Origin: Guadua angustifolia | Lineage: Eukaryota; Streptophyta; Magnoliopsida; Poales; Poaceae | Length of the DNA: 64,000 nt | NCBI GenBank assembly: GCA_036346375.1 | Contig: CM070511.1 | Location: 558,001-622,000, forward strand | Reading direction: 5' to 3' | Part shown: positions 21,505 through 33,527 of the stretch, piece by piece | How positions within the stretch are numbered: the first letter of the stretch is position 1 | How the letters are laid out: each line of letters begins with the position of its first letter | Program-made: the position numbers and the translations under genes | The notes under the pieces: generated by a model | The model's input: the letters and a program-made list of their open reading frames with translations, nothing else | The model's database searches: none | Told to the model about the DNA's origin: nothing

Positions 21505-23947
21505 CCGACGGATGCAAAGCCTTCCTTCCTGCTCATGATTGCTGCCTGCCTGCCTCTACCAGTATTTCTTCTTTCTCCAGCTTGTTATTATTGTTTCTTG
21601 CAAAGGCATACGCACCTCCATGGCACCTGTATTTTGTTCCCCATCGATGGCCTATTAAACGTACGAGAATAAAGGTTGACGCATTTGTATAACTAGCCAT
21701 GTGCCTGTGAGATGTAACGAAAACTTAATTTACGATAAAAAATTTATTTGCAAAGAGCACTAACTTTATCTGAATAATAGCGTTCGCTCTAAATGTGCAA
21801 TGATTAAATGTTTAAATCAATTCATCGAAGCATACAAATTCCATGCACCTATTTACAAACTCGAGCTTAAAATTATCTTTAATTTTATAAACTTAAATAA
21901 TAACATCACAGCACTTAGGATTGTAAATTTGTAACGCCATAATTCGAGATCGATTGATCGACCGAAAAGGGTATCATCTGCTGCCCCATAGGTATAAAGG
22001 CATTGAAGAGGTAGGTGTTATCTGTATGTGGCTGCTACCATCAATGGTTTGCGTGACTCGTACGCCTTGCTCCAGTCATACCATAGCCCTATCCCATCAA
22101 CCAGTTCCACCGCCTCTCTCAACCTATTGACATCATTCACCGCGGCGAGCTCTAACAACACCGCTAGCCTATCTCGGGGAGATTTGAGCCATTGGCACTC
22201 TTTAAAATTCGTGATTCACTTCATGCCACCCTGGCCCACTGTCATAGACTTAGATGGACCCACATGTCATAGACACATCACTTAAAACTAACGAATTGAG
22301 TGTCGCTGGACTAATTTTTCCGCCTATCTCGCCGATCACCACCGGCGACCCACCCCTACGCCGTATTAACGAAATCAAGAATGTCGTCCATTACTTCCGC
22401 TCAACGAATAAACTCAACACATCTGCAGGAGAGGCAAGAAGCGGTAGGGTTATATAGATTCAGCAACCGAAGAGATATCTATGGAATCCAGATTAAGAAA
22501 TCGTTGAATAAAGAAAACAACAAAAGAAAAGGAGGCGAGAAGAGATATAACTCTATGAATCTGAGCTATACTTCCTTTGGAAGGGAATCAATCAACCCAA
22601 TATGAAAAGCATCGGGAGCAATTGCCGCCGATTCGAATGACAGATCAATGAGAGAAAGGAAAGCAATAAATAAGTCGTGCATATTCATTTACTTCCTGCG
22701 ACGTGATGATCCAATCCAATCTACCGGGATGGCCACTGCCCGCTTCCCACTTAGCTATGCAGGTGCGCACACGTATTGGAGTGAAGAATGGACGTACCAC
22801 TACTAACTCCTAATTAGAATTAGTAGAGATAGAAATAACAAACTTATCTAGTCGTGTCATATATAGCCGTGCGCATGCTGCTGGTCGGCTGGAATCAAGT
22901 CCATACGTGATTAGATAAAAAGAAAAGATGATCTTATCTACACATACAAGTAAATATTTAATGTAAAGGGTGTATTTGGCAACTCAAAGGTACATGATAA
23001 CTTAGAAACTGTATGCGTGCAGTATATGAAAAAAGAATCGGCCATACAGTATTTGAAAATAGAATCGGTTAATTGAAATAAGAGTCTGATATACCGCAGA
23101 TCACGCATGCATGTATATCCAATCGAATTAAAACTCTCTCCATTCACCAATGTATAGAAGATTGGGACAATGACGGTTTCGTAGGTATACTCGCAGAGGG
23201 AGAACGAACCACCGCTACTAACTCGTAATTAGAAGTAGTAGAAATCATTATTAGGAAATTATCATTTTATATATAATGGTCGTTTCTTCTTCAATATTTT
23301 TTTTTTTTTGAACTTACTTACTAGTCGTTTCTTCGTAGGACATGATCCATGGGGAACTATCGTCGTTCGTCAGTACATACCTACGAATCAAGTAGTGTTT
23401 TCTTTTTCCCGATATCAGGCTCAAGTTGTTTCATAAGCAGCAACGTGGACTTTGTGATGTGGACCCAAGCCAAGAGGTCGAATGTATAAAGAATCTGAAC
23501 AATAGCGATTGATATCCATCGATCATGCTTGTTGCGAGACAGCCACAGCATGCATTACGATGAAGAAAACAAACAGAGGAGAAGTAGACAACTCGAAACT
23601 CATTTTATTGGACTAGTAGAATATCATGTTATGGCCGATCAGAAGCTACGTGCGCTATCATGTATGCATCGCTAGCCTTCATTAAGGTAAAGAAGAGACC
23701 AACCAACCATAGAGTAAGCTGATACATACATACATACATACATACATGGGAACTCGCCATCGTTTTAAAGGGCAGACAAACGCAGTACGTACGTAGGCCG
23801 CAGCTGATCGATGCTACTACGAATGGAGGACCAAAAAAAATATACACCAGTGGGGTGGGGTGGGGTTGGGTTTAGGGTATCAGCAAGAGGACCAGTAGAG
23901 TAGCGGTGTGGCAGCGATAAATACAAGCCAACAAGGATGGATCGGTG
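21505..23947. other. Intergenic region between convergent SOS1 and kinase genes
   Basis: This holds the 3' flanks of SOS1 (+) and the kinase (-). A near-palindromic motif, CTACTAACTCCTAATTAG and its arm, occurs near 22800 and again in variant form near 23215. A (CATA)n microsatellite of about six units lies at 23724-23747. A 23-bp-scale G-rich run (GGGGTGGGGTGGGGTTGGG) is at 23853-23871. No coding region is supported. Confidence 0.6.
23724..23747. repeat. (CATA)n microsatellite
   Basis: Six perfect CATA units downstream of the kinase stop codon. Confidence 0.9.
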
Positions 23948-26900
23948 TTACGCCACAGTTCGCCCGTAGCAAATTCCAGCAAGGTAAAGATTCTTGGCCC
24001 ACTTGTCCTGCACGTGCATAAGGAAGGAAAAACTATGAACAGGAAACTGGATTGGGGTTCCTTAAACCCTTGTGGATTGGGGTTGTCGTTTTACCTTGAC
24101 ATGTGCGCTGGGAAACTGCGAAGTACGCAGGGTCTCTTGTGTCTCGTCTCTTGGGCGACGCCTTGGCATGCTTAGTATCAGCGCAGACTGGTCCATTGTG
24201 GCAGCCATCGCAGTGATACGGTAGCCGTTGTCCCAGCGTCTATGGATGCCCTCGCTCGGGTACAGAAAGTCCAATTCCACCACCTGTTTAACGAGTTGCA
24301 ATGTCACAAGCCAACCGTTTAGACATCATCTTCGATTATGGCTCGGTAGCACAATCTTCAAGGCTAGCAAATACAAAGCCAACCCTGAGCAACATCTTTC
24401 ACACCAACTAGGGAAACCATGATTTCAAAAGACCTTTCCAAACAGTGCAGTGCGAAAGAAAATATTACGTGAAATCATGCACAACGCATGTTCTGCTCTC
24501 CATTTCATTTAAAAGCTTCAGAACGAAATGAAAATCAGGAGCATTTTCTTCTGTCTACCAAGTTTAGCGTTGGTGCGAACATCTCACCTGTTCATTAAAT
24601 CCAGCATTGCGTGACATGACTATGGCCCATCGACTGCCTGATGTTGCCATTGATGTCACGTAAAAACCTTCCTTCCACTTCTTGTTTATCCATTTAAAAG
24701 GGAAAGAATCACTGACTTTGTAAGACTGTTGGGTGTATGGTGTGCCTGGCAATCATAAAATACTATATTAGAGGACCAGCGAAGCAACAATATGTACAAA
24801 AGCCACAGAGAATTGTGATCGGGATCCCATTTAGAAAAATAGAAACCAAACAGAAACGTGGTGCCTAATGTCAGCGGCAAATCGGGTAACAGAGAAGATG
24901 GCAGATGCCTATTCAGACTATGCAGATAGCAGGTGCCTATGCTGGGTATTTCAGCAGATACTCATAACTACTGATCCTGTTGGGGTACCGGTTAGATTGG
25001 AACAGAACTTTTTTGCTGTCCATTTGAAACTCACCCAACAAACATGCTCACAAGCTATACTGCAACATATATAAAAGCTAGAAAAAACAGAGAATAAAGA
25101 AGGTAAAGAAGAATATTTGTCAACAAAAATATACATACCTTTGGACATCACAACAAGAGAGCTTCCGTTGTTGGAGCCAGCAACAGAACTGATGTAGAAA
25201 TTTTTCTCCCAGTGTTCCATAATCCATTCCTGCTTTTTATGGTGAAAATTGAGGGCAAGTAAACAGAATGAACTACAAGAGGTACATAAGGGAAGTTTCT
25301 ACCTTGTGAAGGAAATGTGGAGACAGCTCATAGACTTGAGCCGTGAAGCCAGTTCCGGCATCCATAATGATTGCCCAAAGATCAACACATGATGATATTG
25401 AACTTATCAGTAGACCATCCTCATTTCCTTTATCCACATGTTGTGCTAACCTTGTGTCAGCCACATTATAGTGGTACCTATCAAGGGGAAGGATTAATCA
25501 GCCTGTACACCAACAAAATCCATAAGGATGACAGTGCATCCATGAATGTAAACAATGAAGGAAAACATTATAGATCATTATGGCAGCTGCATACTTCGGT
25601 TCCTAAGAAAGTTTGCATAAATTTTTCCATTTAAACTCATGTGTCGTGAAATGCAACCTTGACATTGGTAATATATGGGATGTAGCACAAGAACTTAACA
25701 GTTTTTGCAATAGCAAAGGAGTTTTGTATTGGATCTGCATTCAACATGCGTACATAATGGAGAAACATAAATATTGTCATGTGTCATTCAAACCACTTGT
25801 CCACAGCTAACAAGAATATGTGCAAACATATTTCATGATTGAACAGAAGCAACTCCAGAAATTTAGCTAAAAGACCTAAACATATATTGTTTATGTAACC
25901 TAACAAGCAGTGGCTTGATGTTTAATCTATCTAGGAATTATGAACAATCTGGAAGACCAGCATGTAGAGTTACATAAGAAATAAATAAAAATTGCAAACC
26001 ACACAGTCAAATTGAAAAAGAGATAAATATGTCAAAGATGAGAGCACTGCCTGTTACAGCTAACAGCCAGCACAGGTCTAGGATCTAAACACAATCTATC
26101 CAAACAAGTACATGGGATGAGTTACATGATTCCATCTAAAATAAGTTTATGGGATGAGTTTGGATTGTAGTTATTGGGTTAAATTTCCAAAAGGACCAGA
26201 TCAAATCAACCCAATGCAAAGAAGCCCTGAAAGTTAACTTTTTTCCAAAGCTGAACTTAAACCAATAGATATAACTGTCTAAATAATCATCAAATGGTTC
26301 TTTGGGTTTCATTGAAACAAAGTAACAAACACTCTAAATAATCATCAAATGGTTCTTTGGGTTTCATTGAAACAAAGTAACAAACACATTTTGTGCACGC
26401 TATGCAATAAAGAGCGTAGAATACCATGACTTTTTAACTTAATTTCTTTCACTTAATCAGTTGTTTAAATTTTTTTAATACTCCAACCTAGTTATTAAAA
26501 TGAAAATTCTATTTAATCAAATGATTCAGGACAGTACAGAGAACATCAATGTATGGGATTCTTGAAATGTAAGGGATAGGATATAACTTATTCAATTGTG
26601 TGGAAAAAAGTAAAGCTTGAGAATCAGAACTGTACCTCTGTTTCATGGGTGATCTGGAATTGTATACTGAAATCCACTGTGTTGCCGGAACACCCAGGCG
26701 AACCTTCTTTTTTACATGACCATCATCATCATCATTAAGCAACCTGGCACGCTTCTGGCCTACCTGCAGGGAAAACTTGCCCATGGTAAGGAATATATAA
26801 ACCACACACAGCTAGATTTGTCAGGTTCACTTCACTCTGAACTCAAGAACATGTGCAATGCCTAACACGAACCTTTTGGGCTCCATCTGTATCGATTGGT

Positions 26901-29900
26901 CTGATGGAAGGGTTTGGTCCAATTAAACTATCAAACAAAGAAATCAACTTGGAGTAGTTTGGCTCCTCATCAAACTTCATGTTGACTACAGTCTCAAGAA
27001 ACTGCCTGAAAGGTTGAGGACAGATGCCACAAAGGCTCTCGGATGAGGTGCTCATCTTTCTCTTGCACACCAGAAATGATTTATTATCACCCTGTAAACA
27101 CACAAAGAAAAAAGAAAAGAAAATACTCAAACAGGAATGGTAAACAAAAGCTGTACTGAACGGACAAAAAGACTGATTAGACAGTAAGATACCTGGTATC
27201 CTTGCCATGGCAACCTGCCCCGATGAAGAAATACTAGTGTATAAGCCAGTGATTCCAAATCATCTCTCCTGCTAGCAGTTCTTCCTAAATGTGCATGGGC
27301 ACTAGCATATCTGACTGTTCCTCTAGATTATGAAGGCAAAATTTAGAAAATGAAAGATATAGGATTAATGTTGTTTTGAGCTGAAAAATATGAAACATTA
27401 AAACAGACCTGAAGGCATCTGGACGCTGATCATAATCAACATGCTGTCCACTAGCAGGATCTCTCCACTTTGTTGCTGCCAAATGAAAAGTCATAAAATG
27501 ATCCAAAGACAAAGCCATATGGAAGTATGGAACAACACTAAAGCAGTTAAATATCAAGTTTGAAAACTCTAAACCACCAGTATTCTAGCAGAAAAAAAAA
27601 ATGGGAGACACTTTCACCTCGACATGCAAATTACCAACAATTTGATTAAAGAGGTTTGTTTACCTAATCCAAGATCCACAAGATAAAGTTTCTTTTCTTG
27701 AGGTGTTGAAGGCTGACCAAGAAGAAAGTTCTCAGGTTTGACGTCTCCATGAACATATCTGAAAAGAAAAATATACAAGCATCAAAGAGTGAAAATGCCT
27801 AATGCATTAAACACAGTCAACCTTCAGATGCCTGCTTACCCTTTAGAATGCATGCTTTCCAGGATAGAAATGGACTCCACAGCAATGCAAGCCACCATTT
27901 CTGATGACATGCTGAAAATTTTCGACACAAGTTAGAAACAGGAAGGGAATGCAGCAACCAGCAAGACCAAACTACAACATGTATTCCTTAATTATACAAC
28001 TCAATATCAACATAGCCTCCAAGTTCCAGAAAAGATAAATATACCAAATGTAAGCACAACTGTGCAAGAAAAAAAATTATCAATTACTAATATGAGAGTG
28101 TGAAAGAAATAGATCATACTGGACCCTTCAACTACAACTCTTCCCACATAGATATGTAAATTTTAACCAACTTCTTTCCTCACATGGAACAAAAACCTAT
28201 TTAGTCAGATAAAAGGAAATGGGTGCATGAAAAATGGTAATTTCTGCTTCAAAAGTCTTAGCTACAGCAATGTGTGTTGTCACATTTCCTAAAAGATATC
28301 ATATATCAAGCAAGTAGATATTCGCGACACTGTGGTTACAAGTTTGGAAAGAATGGCTCCCAAGAAAAGCAGCTGCTAAATATTTTTTATGTTAACAAGG
28401 AAAAAGAAGTCAGACTAAACTATTAGGAAGACCATTAGAATAGAGGAACTCACGATTGCCCTGATGAATTCCAAGAATCCCACAAGCTAGGGCCCAACAT
28501 ATCCATAATCTGCAGTTTTACAAGAGGAATAAAATAGAATCTTGTGTTCCCACTAGGATAACATCATCCAGCAAGGTTATCGGAGAGGGCAAGAATTATA
28601 CCATTACATAGTAGTCACCCTGGCGACCTTTATAATGCACCTTGGGCACACCATGAGTACCTCCTAGAGCACTGATATAGTAAAGCCATGAACATGATTA
28701 CAAGATAAAGCAAAGCATGACCTATTAACATAGGATGGTAATGTTGTTTGTGCTGACAGAAAACATGACTTACGCATAGACTTGCCACTCGTATGGAGGA
28801 CCGTAGTTACACCCCTTGCTGCTAGTGTGCTCAAATTTTATCGCCACCTACACAAGAAAATATTGTTAGCACCAAGAAAAAGAAAAATTATGTGACTCTC
28901 CAAACGAAGGTTTATTCTGATAAAGAAGTGCAAAAGGAACAAATATTAGCACCTCTTGAGCACTTGGTCCTGTTGAGCGCCCACTGCCACCAGTTAAACG
29001 TCGGCCAACAAAGACATGGCCAAATCCTCCTTTGCCCAACTTCCTCTCAACCTTGTACTCAGGCGATACTCCCACTTGGACCTGAGAAGGCAAGGCAGTG
29101 TTAACTGGCATTCACATATCTGAAGTTGTCGAGCCACGAAAAAGTTGTTTTAAAGTTTGCGTCAATTCTAATGAAGAAAGCCTTATTGACAAGTCCTAAA
29201 ACCTAGCAAAACAAGGTAATATTTCATATTTGCTTGCCTAGGAATAAGTTATTCGATAGAATTGCGGTTAAGACACTGTCCGTTGCAAAGTTTTGGATCT
29301 AACTGGTTCAGAAGTTTCCAGTTATACTCCTCAAGTTTGGTCATTTATTACAGCATGAGTACATAGTGGGTTGCTTTCATCACTTCCAATAGGTGCCATA
29401 TCATAATGGTATGTGACGAGCACCGCGCGGTGCCAACAAAGCAGGGGACAAGGTGAAGGTGAGAAAGAAAAGCCACAAGCAAATGACCAAGTAAAAGGAC
29501 CTCAAAGAGTGGGTCTGGGACCACCAGCAGTGATTAGGCTAATGTGTGCACGTGTTTTTCTGTAATTGGAAAAATAAGAGAAATATGTCGAGTTGTGGAT
29601 TGGTGCGAAGGCCCTGTGGGCCCAGAACCTCAGTGTGGACTGAGATAGAGGTACTTAAAATGTAGTGGACCCACCAGCAATTGTTGCATCGAAACAACAG
29701 CTAGATTGGCAATTTGGCATTGGCATCCCTCACATGGTGATGCTAGTTTCCCGTCCTGATCAGAATTGATCACTTCTTCATTTGAAGTTACGTTTATTAG
29801 TTATGGACTGTGAGCTCAACTTGTGTCCTTGTTATATATATATCCCTAGATAAGTTTGTTCATGCATACCAGGATGATTCTTCCTAGACCGAGGTAAAAC

Positions 29901-31312
29901 TAACAAGAGTGCCTGCAGATAAGGTAGCGCCTTGAAGATAGGCGGAGCTGTCAGTGGGGCTGGGTGGGACTGGAGCCCACCCTGCCAGCCCAACAAAAGG
30001 TTTTTGAGATTCATTGCCTGTCTAGATCTGAGAGATTCATTTGCAAACTTTGATCATGGCAAGCTTATGCGACTTTCAGAAATATATTCTGATGATTTTT
30101 CGGCATATGACCGTGTTGTTTTGGAAGAACAACTTCACCTATTTGTTAATGACATGAGAAGAGAATCAAGAGATGAATTTCAAAGTAATGATGATCTTGC
30201 TAGCTTCGCTGTAAAGATGATTCAAGCAAAGAAGCACCTGGTTTATCTATTGGTCTATAGACTGATTAAATTGGCACTAATTTTACCTGTGGGGACAGCT
30301 ACAGTTGAAAGGGCTTTCTCGACAATGAAGATTATTAAGACAGATTTGCGCAATAAGATAAGTGATGACTGGTTGAATGATCTTATAGTATGCTACATTG
30401 AGCGAGGCGTGTTTGCAAAGATAGACATAGAAGATATCTTACAACGTTTTCAGAACATAAAAACTCGTAAATATCAACTGTCAACTCTTTTGAAGCAATG
30501 AATGATACGTTTTTCTTCTTTCATAGTTATATACTTATATTGCATACAATTTAAATTTCAACTATTTTACAATATGTCGATAGTCATAGTAGTTGATTTT
30601 GAATGTCTCTTTTTTAAGCCCCCCTCTTTGAAACTTTATAGTAGTTGATTTTGAATGTCTCTTTTTTAAGCCCCCTCTTTGAAACTTTGCTCCGCCACTG
30701 GCCTTGAATGTTGGCCAGTATACGTGCTTGCTGCATCTAATATGTGAGCAGCAATCAGGCGCGATACATACGATTAGTAATAGATTGACTGAGATAGCGT
30801 GTGAGTCCACAGCACTGCACTGCAGTAGGGAATGTATACTTGTGAACCGAATGGTAGGCTCAGCGACAGCAAGGGAGAGAGGAGATGGCATGGCAACGAG
30901 TAAACCGTGGCACATAAGAATGGCTCGAATTGCATTTACCCATGCAATGAGTAAACCATCCTCCTCAAGCTAGGCTAGGGTAATTGTAGGCTAAGGTAGG
31001 AGCCAGCAAGAGCGTGAGAGGAGTAAAAGTAGGTGCAAGGAAAGAACCACGGACCGTATCTGGGAAAGGGGCGGTGTTGCCCTCCTCCTCGTCGTGGCCG
31101 GCGACGGCGTTGTTGGCGCTGACTCCGCCGCTGTCCGCCATCTTCTTGCTGCTCTTATTGTTCTTGTTGGGTTGTTGGTTGGGGTGGCTGGCCTCCTCAG
31201 GCTCTTGCTGGGCGACGGCGGCACGCGCGGCGGCCCTGGTCGTCACGCGAGGGGGAGGGTGGTTGACAGAGCGGCGGCGCACGACGGCGGTGGTGACGCG
31301 GCGGCGGGCCAT
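23948..31312 (-). CDS. MLK: MUT9-like / EL1-like casein kinase I (16 exons)
   Basis: A plant-specific casein kinase 1 family Ser/Thr kinase. In Arabidopsis the family (MLK/PPK/AEL) is nuclear and acts on histone H3, clock and light-signalling proteins. Exons (minus): 31312-31055, 29081-28953, 28847-28774, 28671-28602, 28509-28454, 27911-27840, 27758-27664, 27475-27409, 27322-27193, 27091-26873, 26763-26636, 25477-25303, 25229-25139, 24745-24588, 24283-24095, 24007-23948. They total 1,971 bp (657 codons) without stop or frame error. Exon 1 encodes a basic, low-complexity N terminus. Exon 2 has the Gly loop GKGGFGHVFVG, exon 3 VAIKFEH, exon 7 the catalytic loop HGDVKPENF then DLGL. Exons 11-16 give the family C-terminal domain ending GICYGRTVA. 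Intron 1 holds a hAT element. The intron at 25478-26635 holds an exact 55-bp tandem duplication. Confidence 0.94.
26278..26387. repeat. Exact 55-bp tandem duplication in kinase intron
   Basis: The unit starting TCTAAATAATCATCAAATGG at 26278 is repeated without a mismatch from 26333 to 26387. Lack of divergence implies a recent duplication or an assembly artefact. Confidence 0.9.
29937..30700 (+). mobile_element. hAT deletion derivative with 8-bp TSD
   Basis: Ends are GATAGGCGGAGC (29937) and GCTCCGCCACTG (30700), inverted repeats sharing GGCGGAGC. Flanks are GCCTTGAA at 29929-29936 and again at 30701-30708, the 8-bp duplication typical of hAT. At 764 bp it keeps only the 3' part of a transposase gene. 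It lies in intron 1 of the kinase, in the opposite orientation. A 52-bp unit is tandemly duplicated near its right end (from about 30586 and 30638). Confidence 0.92.
29992..30501 (+). pseudogene. hAT transposase C-terminal fragment
   Basis: An open frame encoding about 165 residues to a TGA at 30501. It has the hAT C-terminal dimerisation signature (LPVGTATVERAFSTMKIIKT, then DDWLNDLIVCYIER). The catalytic N-terminal part is absent, lost with the left half of the element. The nominal ATG at 29932 lies in the target-site duplication, so this is not a functional start. No stop has yet entered the fragment. Confidence 0.88.
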
Positions 31313-32045
31313 GGTCCCATGAAGCCGCGGACCATCGTCTACCTAGCTGGCTGGCTGGCTGGAATCTGGTGGATGGATTCGCTCGGGATTTGCTTTGGTT
31401 TGGGGATCGATCGAGCGATTTGGCTTAGGGTTTAGGTGTAGGTCATGTCATGGGTGGGGAGGAGGACGAAGGGGATCTCATCGCGGTGCAGGGTTAGGGC
31501 CGGGGAGGGAGGGAGAGAGGGGATTCCTTTTGCTTATGGTTGATCTTATGGAATGACCTGTGTCTGGGTGTTCAAAATTTTCTAATATGTTGTAATATTT
31601 TTTTTCTATACATACACATGTAATATTTTGTTATAACGCGTGCAACATTTTCCTTTAATAAATAGTGAAATACGCTACGTTTACAGTAAACGGATGTTGC
31701 AAGCGTTAAAAAAATATTACACGCGTTGACAAACAATATTGCAAACGTAAAAAAAATATTATAAAAGACGTTTGATAGGATAAATAAAAATCAAACGTCC
31801 GAACGCGCTAATTTCTCTCTTGACTTTAAAGCCTTCCGAATCTTGAAGAAGTTTTTGTTTTGATACAAAATTCAAGGAGCCCAGCCGGCCGGCCATGCAA
31901 GGTTATGCCCTGCCGGCGGAGCGGAGCCTGCCACACTCGGGCGTTCTGCTATGAGCTACTTTATGGACTTGAACAGCAACGAAACGAAACGGAACGATGC
32001 CTATGAGCTACTACCTATTATGTATGATCCCTGACCTTGCACATA
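31313..32045. promoter_or_regulatory. Kinase upstream region
   Basis: About 0.7 kb upstream of the kinase ATG, bounded by the small hAT-like element. It contains G-rich and CT/GA-rich sequence next to the start and, at 31560-31800, an AT-rich stretch in which TGTAATATT- and TTGCAA.CGT-like motifs recur. That may be an old MITE. No TATA box can be assigned with confidence. Confidence 0.4.
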
Positions 32046-32436
32046 GGGCCGTTCCTCATGTTTCGGAGGTCCTAGTGCAAGTTAAGAAATAGAGTCCTTG
32101 ATTTCAATAACATAAAAATATTTTTATCTATTAATTGCAAAGACATATGTTAAGTATATAATCAAAACATTTCTTCAGTTGCAAAGATAACGCATACATG
32201 ATATATAATTAAAATAAGCGATCTGGTTGCAAATAGACATGATATATCCCCTCAGAAAACTAATAAAAGAAGAGAAAAAGAGAGGGGGGAGAGAATGTCT
32301 AGCACAGGACATATCCTGATATCAATGATAGAAGAGAGAAAGAGAAGGGGGACATATCCTGACATGGGCCGGGGCCCTCCCCATCGTGGGCCCTAGGCGA
32401 CGGCACCTGTTGCACCAACCCAGAAACGGCCCAGCC
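32046..32436. mobile_element. Small non-autonomous hAT-like element, 391 bp
   Basis: It starts GGGCCGTTCCTC and ends GAAACGGCCCAGCC, so the ends carry inverted GGGCCGTT motifs. TGCACATA flanks it at 32038-32045 and 32437-32444. It has no coding capacity; the interior contains a partial duplication around GACATATCCTGA. The 8-bp TSD favours hAT. The exact terminal bases are uncertain by one or two. Confidence 0.75.
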
Positions 32437-32455
32437 TGCACATATACCTCCTTGG

Positions 32456-32697
32456 GAATTTTTTTTAAAATAATACATTTTTTAATTCAAAATTTCAAAA
32501 ATATATCACAAAAAAATTACAGAAATATACCCTTGTCGCCCATTAGATGAACGACAGGAGCCTAAATAGCAAAATAAACGGGCGACAGGAGGCCACATCA
32601 CCTCCCAGCCTCCTGTCACCCGATGAAATGGCGACAGCGGTCTGTCGCCCGATAAAATGGCGACAAGAGCTAAATCGACCGATGGTCGGGCGACAGA
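32456..32697. repeat. MULE left terminal inverted repeat
   Basis: Matches the reverse complement of 40772-41016 with small indels. Landmarks shared in order: AATAATACATTTTTTA, TTTCAAAAATAT, CCTAAATAGCAAAATAAACG, GGCGACAGGAGGCCACATCA, AGAGCTAAATCGA. GGCGACAG/CTGTCGCC motifs recur within it in both orientations and are candidate transposase-binding sites. Confidence 0.93.
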
Positions 32698-32887
32698 GAC
32701 CGACAGCCCCTATCGCCCGACCATAGGGCGACAGGAAGGCTTTCCCCTATTTATATTCACGTCCCAACCGTGTTCAATCAACCAACAAATAAGAGAAGAA
32801 AGGAGAGAAGAAGGAAGAAAAGAGAGGAAAGAAAGAAAGGAGAAGAGGAAAAATATCGAAGCAAGCGAGTGGAAAGGAAAGGGAAGG

Positions 32888-33419
32888 TGAAAGAAGAGGA
32901 GGTGCTTGAGTGTCCGCGCAACATCGCATCAGATCTCTTCGTACCTTTCGGAGTTGTCCCACCGATGTGCCTGTGCGGAGATGCTTGCAGGCTTGTCTAT
33001 TCTTGAGAAATTCCAACTTGGAAGAGGAGGTATTGGAAGTGCCGCAACTACGAATTCGATCCGCCGGAGAAGAGTCTGAAGAATTGTCAACTGGTAACAA
33101 TCATATGTGTTTTGTAATATTTGTAAATGAAACATTGCTAATTTATGTTTCATGCAGTCGCCTCCGCCACTGTGTGAATTTGAGCAATGGTATAACATAG
33201 AGATCAACCCCGAGGACCAAAGGCTACTTATCAGCCAACCGGCAAGAGGAGTTCAGGCAGCAACTTCAAACGCAGCGTGACGCCGCACGCGAGGAGGCAC
33301 GTCGAAAGGAAGCGGAGGAAGAGACCGAGAGAGAGAGGAAACTAGAGAGAGCACGTCGTGCCAAAGAAGCCCCACCGAAAGCATGGGCGAAGGGGAAGTG
33401 GCCTCGATCCACTCAGTAA
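32888..33419 (+). pseudogene. MULE passenger gene: GRF-type zinc finger plus coiled coil
   Basis: Two exons, roughly 32888-33093 and 33158-33419 (donor CTG|GTAAC, acceptor CATGCAG|TCG). Exon 1 encodes PPMCLCGDACRLV and RRYWKCRNYEFDPPEKS. Exon 2 opens SPPPLCEFEQWYN. The CxCG...RxxxKC...C.FEQW spacing resembles GRF zinc fingers (CxCG...GR.F..C...C..F.W). After it comes a charged coiled coil (REEFRQQL-like, then EEARRKEAEEETERERKLER) ending at TAA 33417-33419. A TGA at 33004-33006 and a frameshift near 33220 break it. The GRF call is by pattern only. Confidence 0.6.
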
Positions 33420-33527
33420 ATGTTAAGTTGTAACCATTATTTTCCTTATTCGTGATGCGCATCCTAGTTTTATATCGTAATAAAGAGTGTGGTCTACTTT
33501 ATTTTCCGCTGTAACTTTTGATCTGAG

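Noticed and set aside
30965..31435. Plus-strand frames of 102-113 residues
   Set aside because: They are antisense to exon 1 of the kinase, whose minus-strand frame joins in phase to the rest of the gene.
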